A stretch of 64,000 nt of DNA from VXYL01 sp965243095 (GTDB taxonomy: Bacteria > Pseudomonadota > Gammaproteobacteria > Pseudomonadales > Azotimanducaceae). A program made the position numbers and the translations under genes. The notes beneath the pieces were generated by a model. The model was not told the origin of the DNA. It saw nothing but the letters and a program-made list of their open reading frames with translations, and did not search any database. The stretch is taken from positions 4,030,001 through 4,094,000 of the forward strand of contig OZ251530.1 of assembly GCA_965243095.1 (NCBI GenBank), given 5' to 3'. Positions 34,825 to 42,708 of the stretch are shown piece by piece (position 1 is the stretch's first letter; each line of letters begins with the position of its first letter).

Positions 34825-36120
34825 GTGAAGAATCTCTGGTTTCATCTGATGCCCTACAAGGACTTGCCGGACGACTTCCGCGAACGGCATCCCTCCGTGT
34901 GGGTGGACATCGACGCCGGGCTGCTGGACGCCGGGCGTGTTCACCAGCACTACAACGAGTATCTGGACGAGCTCGAGTACGCCGCCGAGGTGGGTTTCGA
35001 TGGCGTCTGTTGCAACGAGCACCATCAGAACGGCTACGGGCTGATGCCGTCGCCGAATCTCATCGCCGCCGCGCTCACCCGCCGAACGTCCGCGCCGGCG
35101 ATTTGCGTGATGGGCAATTCGCTGGCGCTCTACAACCCGCCGACGCGGGTGGCGGAGGAGTTCGCCATGCTGGATTGCATGTCCGGCGGGCGGCTGATCG
35201 CCGGTTTTCCGGTGGGCACGCCGATGGACACGGTGTTCGCCTACGGCCGCAACCCCTCCCAGCTGCGCGAGCGCTACTACGAGGCGCACGACTTGGTGAT
35301 GCAGGCGTGGCAGCGGCCGGAGACGTTCTCCTTCCACGGCCGCTTCAACCAGCTGCGCTATGTGAACGTGTGGCCGCGCCCCGTGCAGACGCCGCATCCG
35401 CCGGTGTGGATTCCGGGCGGCGGCTCGGTGGAGACGTGGCGGTGGTGCGCCGAGCGCGACTACGTGTACAGCTACCTCTCCTACTTCGGCTACAAGGCCG
35501 GCGCCGCCACCATGCGCGGCTTTTGGGACGAGATGGATCGCCTCGGCAAGGATCGCAACCCCTACCGCGCGGGATTTCTGCAGTTTGTGGCGGTGGGCGC
35601 GACCGAGAAGGAGGCGTTGGAGCTGTACCGCGAGCCGGCCGAGTACTTCTACGGGCGCTGCCTGCATGTGAATCCCAAATGGGCGTCGCCGGCCGGCTAT
35701 CAATCCGAGGCCACCATGCGCGCCAAGGTGCAGTCGCAGGTGGCGCTGGCGGCGGCGCGCAGTGGCGCGGGGGCGGTTAGCGGCGGTGGCGGAGGCACGA
35801 AAAAGGGCGCGATGGGCGCGGCGCGGGAATGGCGCGACATTCTGGATTTGGGCTACGTCATCGCCGGCGACCCGGATCAAGTGGCGGAACGCATCCGCGA
35901 GGTGTGCGTGAGCTTGAACGTGGGCCATCTGATGCTGCTGTGCCAATTCGGCAACATGACGACGGACTTGGCGCAGTACAACACCCGCCTGTACGCCGAG
36001 AAGGTGCTGCCGCAGATCGCCGATTTGTTCGACGACGAGTGGCAGGATCGCTGGTGGCCGCAGCCCCTCGCCGAACGCGCCACGCCCCGGCAGGCGGCGC
36101 GGAATCAGCAGGCCGCGTGA
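34825..36120 (+). CDS. LLM class flavin-dependent oxidoreductase
   Basis: A 431-residue luciferase-like TIM-barrel enzyme. The GTG at 34825 is preceded by gggggaggag; longer upstream frames lack a start of similar quality. Features are WFHLMPYKDLPDDF, EVGFDGVCCNEHHQNGYGLMPSP, MLDCMSGGRLIAGFPVGTPMD, VWIPGGGSVETWRWCAERDY and a C-terminal LDLGYVIAGDPDQVAERI. A Gly/Ala-rich insert (SGAGAVSGGGGGTKKGAMGA) lies in a loop. First gene of a coupled operon with a hydrolase and a HAD phosphatase. The operon reads like a small catabolic set; substrate unknown. Confidence 0.9.
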   Translation: MKNLWFHLMPYKDLPDDFRERHPSVWVDIDAGLLDAGRVHQHYNEYLDELEYAAEVGFDGVCCNEHHQNGYGLMPSPNLIAAALTRRTSAPAICVMGNSLALYNPPTRVAEEFAMLDCMSGGRLIAGFPVGTPMDTVFAYGRNPSQLRERYYEAHDLVMQAWQRPETFSFHGRFNQLRYVNVWPRPVQTPHPPVWIPGGGSVETWRWCAERDYVYSYLSYFGYKAGAATMRGFWDEMDRLGKDRNPYRAGFLQFVAVGATEKEALELYREPAEYFYGRCLHVNPKWASPAGYQSEATMRAKVQSQVALAAARSGAGAVSGGGGGTKKGAMGAAREWRDILDLGYVIAGDPDQVAERIREVCVSLNVGHLMLLCQFGNMTTDLAQYNTRLYAEKVLPQIADLFDDEWQDRWWPQPLAERATPRQAARNQQAA

Positions 36121-36917
36121 TGCCGGAAGAGCGCGAAGCGCGCATCGGCGGCCATCCGGTGCGGGTGTGGGAGCAAGGCCAGGGTGCGCCGGCCACGGTG
36201 TTTTTCGCCGGCATTGGCGGGCTGCCGAGCTGGTTGCCGTTCTTGGAACGCCTTGCGGAAACGCGCCGGGTGATCGCGCCATCGCTGCCCGGGTTTCCCG
36301 GTGCGCCGGAGTTCCGCCACTTGGACGGCCTGCTCGACTGGATCGTGCAGGCGGTGGAGACGGTGGAAGCCGTGGAAGATGCGCCGGTGGATCTGATTGG
36401 CAGCTCCGTTGGCGGCGCACTGGCGGCGGAGGTGGCGGCGCTGGCCGGCGGCTTGATCAACCGCTTGGTGTTGATCGCTCCGTTCGGCGCGTTCGATGCG
36501 ACCGATCCGTCCGCGGACATCTGGGCGCAACCGCCCGGGCCGGATTCGCTGCCCAATCTGGTTTGCGAGAACCCGGAGGCGTGGAAGGCGGCGTGGGCCG
36601 TGCCGGAAGGCGACGATCCGTTGGATTGGCAGGTGCTGCACAGCCGTTCCGTGGAGGCGGCGGCGCGGCTGTTGTTTCCGTTTGGCGACACGGGCGTGCT
36701 GCGGCGTTTGCACCGGTCACGGCATCCAACGCTGCTGGTGCGCGGCGAACGCGACCGGGTGCTGCCGGCTTCCTACTTGGAGCGCTTCCGCGAGGCTCTG
36801 GCCGGGCCGGTAAGCGTGGAGGTAGTGGAAGGCGCCGGCCACCTGCCGGAACTCGACGCGCCGGACGCGCTGGCGCGCATCGTCCACGCCTTCCTCGCGG
36901 ATCAGCAAGCGCCATGA
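36120..36917 (+). CDS. Alpha/beta hydrolase
   Basis: A 265-residue protein whose ATG overlaps the LLM stop by one base (TGATG). The nucleophile elbow is LIGSSVGGALAAEVA (Ser), with a catalytic Asp in RGERDRVLP and His in EGAGHLPELD. FAGIGGLPSWLPF is the oxyanion-hole region. Esterase or C-C hydrolase activity is plausible; these enzymes often follow flavin monooxygenases. Confidence 0.88.
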   Translation: MPEEREARIGGHPVRVWEQGQGAPATVFFAGIGGLPSWLPFLERLAETRRVIAPSLPGFPGAPEFRHLDGLLDWIVQAVETVEAVEDAPVDLIGSSVGGALAAEVAALAGGLINRLVLIAPFGAFDATDPSADIWAQPPGPDSLPNLVCENPEAWKAAWAVPEGDDPLDWQVLHSRSVEAAARLLFPFGDTGVLRRLHRSRHPTLLVRGERDRVLPASYLERFREALAGPVSVEVVEGAGHLPELDAPDALARIVHAFLADQQAP

Positions 36918-37558
36918 TCAAAGCCGTGCTGTGGGATTTTGGCGGCGTGTTCACCACCAGTCCCTTCGAGGCGTTCGCCCGCTTCGAGAAGGCGCGCGGC
37001 CTGCCGCCGAACCTCATCCGCCGCATCAACTCGACCAACCCGGACAGCAACGCCTGGGCGCGCTTCGAATCCTCCGCCATCGACGCGGACGAGTTCGACA
37101 CCGCTTTCGCGCAGGAAGCGGCCGCGCTGGGCCACGACGTGCGCGGCAAGGACGTTTTGCAACTGCTCTCCGGCGCGTTCCGCCCGCGCATGGCGGCGGC
37201 GTTGGCCGAGTGCAAGAGGCACTTCCGCGTGGGCTGCATCACCAACAACATGAAACGCGCCCAAGACGCGCCGCCGCCCGGCGCCGACGACGAGCGCGCG
37301 GCGCAAACCCAGCGCACGATGGCGCTGTTCGACGTGGTGGTGGAGTCCAGCGTGGAGGGCGTGCGCAAACCGCAGCCGCGCATCTACGAGATCGCCTGCG
37401 AGCGGCTCGGCGTGACGCCGGCCGAAGCCGTGTTCCTCGACGACCTCGGCATCAACTTGAAGCCGGCGCGCGCAATGGGCATGACCACCATCAAGGTGGT
37501 GACGGAGGATCAGGCGTTGGGCGAACTGGCGGCGGCCACCGGGCTGCGGTTTGCGTAG
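36914..37558 (+). CDS. HAD-IA family hydrolase
   Basis: A 214-residue phosphatase/dehalogenase-type protein overlapping the hydrolase stop (ATGA). Motif I is VLWDFGGVFTTSPFEAFARF (with one Asp; the second acid is replaced by Gly, as in epoxide-hydrolase N-terminal-type HADs), motif II is GCITNNMKR, motif III is EGVRKPQPRIYEIACERLG and motif IV is VFLDDLGINLKPARAMGM. The MxxxxxFGGV type is common in haloacid dehalogenase and acyl-CoA-linked HAD proteins. Confidence 0.9.
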   Translation: MIKAVLWDFGGVFTTSPFEAFARFEKARGLPPNLIRRINSTNPDSNAWARFESSAIDADEFDTAFAQEAAALGHDVRGKDVLQLLSGAFRPRMAAALAECKRHFRVGCITNNMKRAQDAPPPGADDERAAQTQRTMALFDVVVESSVEGVRKPQPRIYEIACERLGVTPAEAVFLDDLGINLKPARAMGMTTIKVVTEDQALGELAAATGLRFA

Positions 37559-37648
37559 CGATGCACGTGCATCGGGCCGTGCGGATGGCGCCCGATAGGG
37601 GTAGAATCGCCCCGTGTCCACGCGGTCGTGGGAGGAGATGTCCGGGTC

Positions 37649-38436
37649 GTGTTCCTATAGCGCATTGAAATCAAAAACATACGCTCCATTGCCGAGTTGG
37701 TTTTGGACTTCCGTGCCGAGAACCACCGGACACGCAAGTGGACGTTGCTCCTCGGCGAGAACGGCACGGGCAAGAGCACCATCCTGCGTTGCATCGCCTT
37801 GCTACTCTGCGGCCGGGACGCATTGCCAGACCTATTGGGACGGAGTCCCACGGATTGGATTCGCTTCGGACATCAGAAGGCCCGCATCAAGGGCGTTCTT
37901 GGGAACACCAAAGGCAATGAGCGGAGATCATCCTGAAATTGAACCGGGGTGACACCGTATCGGAGACGCTTGACAACAATGTCGAGGGACTAGCGCATGT
38001 CAAGTGGCAACGGCGGCTACGTCGCTTCTTGGCGGAATGTCTGCCGAAATTCCAAATCGTGGCCACCACCCACTCTCCGATGACGGCCCAACAGTCCGGT
38101 CCCGGAGAGGTCCACGTCCTCGCCCGCCCCGCACCCAAGGAACCACCGAACCTCCGATGTTGCGAGGACAGCCCGCACAGGCTCGGGCTGCATCAACTCG
38201 TAGAGCCGTTCTTTGGCGTCGATACTGTAGAGTCGGAATACTTGGCGACTCTCAAGAACGAATACCGTGAACTAGCGGGCAAGGAACGCAGATCCGAAAA
38301 CGATGAGCGGCGCCTTCAGGACTTGCGCGAGCAACTTGCCGATTCCCCGGAGTGGAACAATCGACCCGAGATCGAGAAGCAAACCAAGGTACTGCGTTCG
38401 ATCCAAGAGTTGTTGGAAAGGGGAGGAACCGCGTGA
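37649..38436 (+). pseudogene. Decayed PtuA-like (Septu) AAA ATPase
   Basis: The likely start is the GTG at 37649 after GGAGGAG, but codon 4 is TAG. The product would begin MFL*RIEIKNIRSIAELVLDF. Walker A is intact (LLGENGTGKSTILRCIALLL). A one-base shift near 37930 moves the frame to RGDTVSETLDNNVEGL. A large internal deletion then joins this to the end of a Walker B-type segment (HVKWQRRLRRFL), removing the acidic Walker B residues. FQIVATTHSPMTAQQ and a charged C-terminus follow. The whole is far shorter than intact PtuA-type ATPases (about 500 residues). It is followed by the HNH partner with an ATGA-like overlap. Confidence 0.82.
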
Positions 38437-39271
38437 TCGGGCTGACGAGAACGACACATCCCACGTCCGGCTTCACGGGCAACGAACGGATCGAGAGGAA
38501 CTTGAGCTCATCAGGCTGCAAGATGCCAAACAGAAACCCAAGTCAAAGATCTGGCGTTCGGCAAAGGAGCATCTGAAGAAGGAGAGTCGCGGCAAGTGCA
38601 CATATTGCGAATCGTCCGTCAACGCCGTGGCCCACGGCGACGTGGAGCATTTCCGCCCTAAGAGCATTTACTGGTGGCTGGCGTATTGCTACGACAACTT
38701 CTCTATAGCTGCCAGCTCTGCAACCAGAAATACAAGGGCGCCAAGTACAGGATCGAGGACGACAAGGATCGCTGGCAGGCATCGCCGATCCCCGGCCGGT
38801 GGGATGCGTCCGCAATGAGGGAGTATGCAAGGCTGATGACGCCCGATCCGCTGGATCGGGAAGCTGGCGGCTTGCCGCTCGATGAGTTCTTGCAGAACGT
38901 GTGGAAGAAAAGCCGTTTTTGGTCGATCCCTACGTCGAAGACCCCAAGTGTCTGATAGATGGGAGGCGGATTCGCACCTCAAGGAAGTCCGCGTCGCCGC
39001 CGGCTCGGACGACGTGCGTGCAATCCGCGCAATGGCCGCCGCCGAAGAAGATCTGGGGCTCAACCGTGAAGAGCTGCGCCGCCTGCGATGGGATACCTAT
39101 TGGCGTCTCGATGTCCTCAAGGACGTCGTCGAACAGCGCCCTGTGGATCATCCGGCAACGGCGAAGGCCGCGGAAGCGATTAGAGCGATGATGGAAGCGC
39201 GGAGCGCATATGCGGGCATGGTCCGGTATTTCGTGTGTGTGGAATGGAAACTGAACGTGAATGCGGAATGA
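38433..39271 (+). pseudogene. Decayed PtuB-like HNH endonuclease
   Basis: The GTG at 38433 overlaps the stop of the ATPase remnant. MIGLTRTTHPTSGFTGNERIE starts in one frame. The HNH core KCTYCESSVNAVAHGDVEHFRPKS is in another, LYSCQLCNQKYKGAK in a third, then FLVDPYVEDPK and HLKEVRV...NREELRRLRWDTYWRLDVL in two more shifts. At least four frameshifts in about 800 bases make this a pseudogene. The pairing with the AAA remnant is the PtuA-PtuB arrangement of Septu and some retron systems. Confidence 0.82.
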
Positions 39272-39310
39272 CCTTGCAAGATAAGTGCATCCGACAGGTG
39301 AACTTGGACA

Positions 39311-40237
39311 TCAAACATAGTGCAGCCAGTGCTCGAAGTCCGGCGCCTCGCCGCGCACCACAGCCCGGTACTTGTCGCCGAGCCGTTTGGTGACGGGCCC
39401 TGGGCCGCCATCGCCAACAGTTCGCCCGTCAATAGCGCAGACGGGCCAAACCCCCACCGACGTGCCGGTGAGGAACAGCTCGCTGCCGGCTATCAGTTCT
39501 TGCGCGGAAATGTCCCGCTCCGCACACGCAAGGCCAAGGCTTTCGGCAAGCGCCAGCACCGAGTCGCGGGTGATGCCGAGCAGCACCTTGCGCGCCGGTG
39601 GCGTCGCCAGTGCGCCGTTGTCGTTCACGAGGAAGATGTTGGTGGTCGGCGCTTCAGTGACGAAACCGCGCTCGTCCAGGAGCACGATGTCGTCGAAGCC
39701 TGCGCCCCGCGCCTTCCACTTGGCCATCATCGCCGCGGTGTAGTTGGCCGCCACCTTGGCGTGCGGCGGGATCAAGTCCTCGCGCCGGCCGCCGCGTTCG
39801 CGCTCGATGCGCAGCGACACCTGCCGGCGGCGGTGAAACTCGCCGCGGTTCTTGGCGATGATGTCCGCTTCGCTGTCGTAGGCGGCGATGAACACCGCCA
39901 CGCGCGCGTCCTGCGGCACCAGTTCCACCTCGATGGAGGGAATGAGTGCGCTGATCTTCACGGACGTGGCGCCCGGATTGCGGCGCACGGTGGCGCAGCA
40001 GGCTTCCACCAGATCCGCCGCCCCGTACGCAAGCGGCAAGCCTAGGATTTCGCAACTGCGCAACAAGCGTTCGACGTGGTCGCGCAAGCGGAACACGGCA
40101 ACGCCACGCGCCGTCTGGTGAACGCTCAGGTAGTCGAAGGCGAGCGAGCCGCGCTGCAGGCTTTGCGACAGCACATGCACCGTGGCGTCCCGCCACGCGA
40201 CGAACTCGCCATCCCGCCAAATCGTCCGCTCGCTCAT
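39311..40237 (-). CDS. Class IV PLP aminotransferase (BCAT / D-amino-acid type)
   Basis: A 308-residue enzyme of fold type IV. The PLP lysine lies in HAKVAANYTAAMMAKWKA, followed by DERGFVTEAPTTNIFLV, LLGITRDSVLALAE and FLTGTSVGVWPV. It could be a branched-chain or D-amino-acid aminotransferase; the motifs do not separate them. The ATG overlaps the stop of the DUF433-like gene (ATGA), an unusual partnership. Confidence 0.9.
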   Translation of the reverse strand: MSERTIWRDGEFVAWRDATVHVLSQSLQRGSLAFDYLSVHQTARGVAVFRLRDHVERLLRSCEILGLPLAYGAADLVEACCATVRRNPGATSVKISALIPSIEVELVPQDARVAVFIAAYDSEADIIAKNRGEFHRRRQVSLRIERERGGRREDLIPPHAKVAANYTAAMMAKWKARGAGFDDIVLLDERGFVTEAPTTNIFLVNDNGALATPPARKVLLGITRDSVLALAESLGLACAERDISAQELIAGSELFLTGTSVGVWPVCAIDGRTVGDGGPGPVTKRLGDKYRAVVRGEAPDFEHWLHYV

Positions 40238-40551
40238 AGCCGCCAGCTCTCCCCACCGGTGCCACGATTCACAACTGGGCGGCCACCACCTTTGTTCCCG
40301 TAGGGATCCATCCCTTCCACGTCGTGCTCGGTCTCGGTGGGGGGCTCGTCGCGCCCCTCGATGTACTCTTGGGCAGCGGCCAGCCCGCGACGGCAATCGT
40401 CGGGGTCAACTCGCGGATACCCGCAGAACCGATCAATCCCGACGCCTTCCGCCAAGTTGAGAAAGAACAACGACACCGGCACGCGGGTGTTTGGGAACCG
40501 CTTGGCGCCGCCCATGCTGTCGGGACTGCTGTGCAGCGTGACTTCCCGCAT
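40234..40551 (-). CDS. DUF433-like small protein
   Basis: A 105-residue product from an ATG preceded by aaggagaag. The central segment, KRFPNTRVPVSLFFLNLAEG followed by DRFCGYPRVDPDDCRRGLAAAQEYI, matches the DUF433 pattern (RGTRIPV, a low-complexity turn, then YP.L...D...AL). DUF433 proteins often act as antitoxins. The C-terminal 40 residues are low complexity. No intact partner toxin is present. The stop overlaps the aminotransferase start, so the two are translationally coupled. Confidence 0.68.
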   Translation of the reverse strand: MREVTLHSSPDSMGGAKRFPNTRVPVSLFFLNLAEGVGIDRFCGYPRVDPDDCRRGLAAAQEYIEGRDEPPTETEHDVEGMDPYGNKGGGRPVVNRGTGGESWRL

Positions 40552-40865
40552 CGCGCTTCTCCTTCCAAGTGTTGACGATGGCCATGATACGCTATGCAAC
40601 CGCTGTCGCGGTCGCACCGCGATGCCACCGTTCGGTAGTGCTTCCAAGGTATGACTATGAGAAACTTACGGGGATCCAACCGCAATCGTGCGACCGCGAC
40701 ATGCTCAAGGTTCTTGTCGATGAGAACCTCTACATCCCCAAGGGACATGCTGGCGGCCCTGATGCGCCGCGGCATACGGTGGCGGGTCGGCCGACCGCGA
40801 ACCCCTTGACGCCACGAATTCGCTGGCGGTACATTTGGCGCCGATCGTTGACGGTTCTTTGGTGA
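40552..40865. other. Intergenic region, 314 bp
   Basis: Lies between the divergent DUF433-like gene and the gene at 40866. A short plus-strand frame from ATG 40701 begins MLKVLVDENLYIPKGH, like the start of DUF5615 toxins (partners of DUF433), but it loses similarity after a few residues. I treat it as a possible remnant only. Nothing else is visible. Confidence 0.4.
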
Positions 40866-41591
40866 ATGGCGATGGACGAAGGCGCGGGCAAACGCGGGCG
40901 AAACCGCGGGACGGCCTTGCACGGCGGACGCAAGCCCACGGTCATCCTGGGATTCGCGGCGGCCGCCGGCTTGGCGATGTGCGTCCACTCGTCCTCCCCG
41001 AAGACGTCGCCGTCCGATTCGCTGGCGCCGTACGCCGCCTTGGTGGCGGAGCTCGACTTCCGGAAGGATGGCGACGCCCACGCCGCCGATCCGCCGACGC
41101 CGCGCCACGCCGGGACCACCCTGACGATGGCGGAAAAGAAGGCGGTGCTGTATGATCGATTGGAACAGCGACCGGCGGATGCATACGCGTACTCGGTCTT
41201 GGGCAACCGTTACTTGTCGGTCACTGGAGATTTCGACGACGATGGACGTTCGGATGAAGCGTTCTTCGTAAGGGTCAACGACAAAGGGGCGGGGATGCTC
41301 TCGCTGATCGTGTCTTTTGGCGCCCCAACCAAACACGATCGCATCGTCTATACTCTTGAGGAAACCGAACACGCAATCCGCAATATCGGACTTAAAGTCG
41401 CCCGTGCGGGGCATTACACGGGCGCGTGCGCCAAAGGCTTCGGTGGTCCCTGCGAGGAGGGTGAAGATGCCTTTGTTCTGCCGCACGACGGCATCGTCTA
41501 CTTTTGGTTCGAGCCTCCTCAAGGCTCTACTATCTCCCCGAAGACGCACTGGACAGTGACTTCAAGGTGTTCTATTTGTCGGATTGATTGA
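40866..41591 (+). CDS. Lipoprotein-like protein of unknown function, paralogue A (C-terminus frameshifted)
   Basis: A 241-residue product. A membrane or lipoprotein-type segment (TVILGFAAAAGLAMC) is followed by a linker. A ~110-residue domain then carries VTGDFDDDGRSDEAFFVRVND, SLIVSFGAPTKHDRIVYTLEETEHAIRNIGLKVA and CEEGEDAF. The same domain makes up the next gene. The last ~24 residues do not match, but in the +1 frame the DNA encodes ASSRLYYLPEDALDSDFKVFYLSD, the same ending as the paralogue. A single base has probably been lost near 41511. The acidic GDFDDDG loop recalls FG-GAP/calcium-binding repeats. Confidence 0.65.
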   Translation: MAMDEGAGKRGRNRGTALHGGRKPTVILGFAAAAGLAMCVHSSSPKTSPSDSLAPYAALVAELDFRKDGDAHAADPPTPRHAGTTLTMAEKKAVLYDRLEQRPADAYAYSVLGNRYLSVTGDFDDDGRSDEAFFVRVNDKGAGMLSLIVSFGAPTKHDRIVYTLEETEHAIRNIGLKVARAGHYTGACAKGFGGPCEEGEDAFVLPHDGIVYFWFEPPQGSTISPKTHWTVTSRCSICRID

Positions 41592-42126
41592 GTTGACAGT
41601 CCATCGAGTGAGTTTGCTTGTTGTGTTTTGGGTAGCGCTAATCTTTGCCACCGTCTTGGCCATTTGGGGTGCTTTCTCCAAGGCGTCGGTTGACCCATAC
41701 TACGTTCGAATCGAACAACGGCCGGCGGGTACCTATTTGGGCGATCGGGACTTGTCCGCAACAGGCGACTTCGACAACGACGGGAGCTTGGACGAGGCGT
41801 TCTTCGTCAAGGTTGGAGGTCCACAAAACGAAGTGGTCTCGATCGTCGTGTCTTTTGGCTCCCGGACGAAACAGGACCAAGTCGTTGACACCTTTGAAGC
41901 AACAGATGCACTATTCCACAACATCGGACTTAAAGTAGCCAGTGCGGGAGAGTATATCGCAGCCTGCGCTCGATGCGCCGGTGAACCCTGCGATGAGGGC
42001 GAAGAGTATCTCGATCTCCGGCACGATGGAATTTACTTTTTCTACTACGAGGCTTCCGCAAGGCTCTATTACCTGCCCGAAGATTCGGTGGACAAGGGCT
42101 TCAAGGTGTTCTACTTGTCCGATTGA
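41584..42126 (+). CDS. Membrane-anchored protein of unknown function, paralogue B
   Basis: A 180-residue protein; the start is uncertain (TTG 41584 or GTG 41608). One transmembrane helix (LLVVFWVALIFATVLAIWGAF) is followed by the domain shared with the preceding gene: SATGDFDNDGSLDEAFFVKV, SIVVSFGSRTKQDQVVDTFEATDALFHNIGLKVASAGEY, CDEGEEYLDL and the ending YYLPEDSVDKGFKVFYLSD. No known family is recognised. Tandem duplication of one gene explains the pair. Confidence 0.75.
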   Translation: MIELTVHRVSLLVVFWVALIFATVLAIWGAFSKASVDPYYVRIEQRPAGTYLGDRDLSATGDFDNDGSLDEAFFVKVGGPQNEVVSIVVSFGSRTKQDQVVDTFEATDALFHNIGLKVASAGEYIAACARCAGEPCDEGEEYLDLRHDGIYFFYYEASARLYYLPEDSVDKGFKVFYLSD

Positions 42127-42186
42127 ATGGGCTAACCGACCGTTCGTTGCCCCGTTCTTCGGGACGTGCGAGAGGCCAAGGATCCG

Positions 42187-42708
42187 TCAAGACGGCCGCA
42201 TCTCCGCGTCCAGGTCGTGCTCGTCGCAGAAGTAGAAGAAGCTGTCGCGGAGTTCGACGATGCGCACGTCCGGGGGTACTTCGATCTCCATCACTAGGGA
42301 GAAGATGGGCGTACCGGTGTGGGGCGCGGGCTCGGTGACGGTGTCGAGATTGTGGATGTTGATGTTTTGGGAGGAGAAGAAGGCGGCCACGCGGTGGACG
42401 ATGCCCGGGTGGTCCATCGCCGTCACGCTCACCGTGTAGGGGACGCGGCCTTGCACGTTCTCGCGCTCCTGGGTGCGGCGGAACAGCACCGCGAGCTGCA
42501 TCTCCTCGGCCAGCTTGGCGAGCTTGGTCTCCAGGCGCTGCAAGTGCAGCGCGCCGCCGGCGACGCACATCAGCACGGCGAACTCGCCGCCGAGCACGGT
42601 CATGCGGCTGTCCTCGATGGAGAGCTTGAGCTCGTGCACCAAGGCGGCGATTTGGCTGACCACGCCCGGGCGGTCTTCGCCGATGGTGGCAATTACGGCA
42701 CGGGTCAT
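42187..42708 (-). CDS. ACT-domain protein, GcvR-like
   Basis: A 173-residue protein with two ACT domains (TRAVIATIGEDRPGVVSQIA and YTVSVTAMDHPGIVHRVAAFF), the architecture of GcvR, the repressor partner of the glycine cleavage system activator. The stop of glyS overlaps its ATG (ATGA), so it is coupled to glycyl-tRNA synthetase. That pairing supports a link to glycine metabolism. Confidence 0.88.
   Translation of the reverse strand: MTRAVIATIGEDRPGVVSQIAALVHELKLSIEDSRMTVLGGEFAVLMCVAGGALHLQRLETKLAKLAEEMQLAVLFRRTQERENVQGRVPYTVSVTAMDHPGIVHRVAAFFSSQNINIHNLDTVTEPAPHTGTPIFSLVMEIEVPPDVRIVELRDSFFYFCDEHDLDAEMRPS

Noticed and set aside
40701..40865. Plus-strand frame starting MLKVLVDENLYIPKGH, like a DUF5615 toxin
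   Set aside because: Similarity stops after about 12 residues and there is no ribosome site; kept only as a possible remnant.
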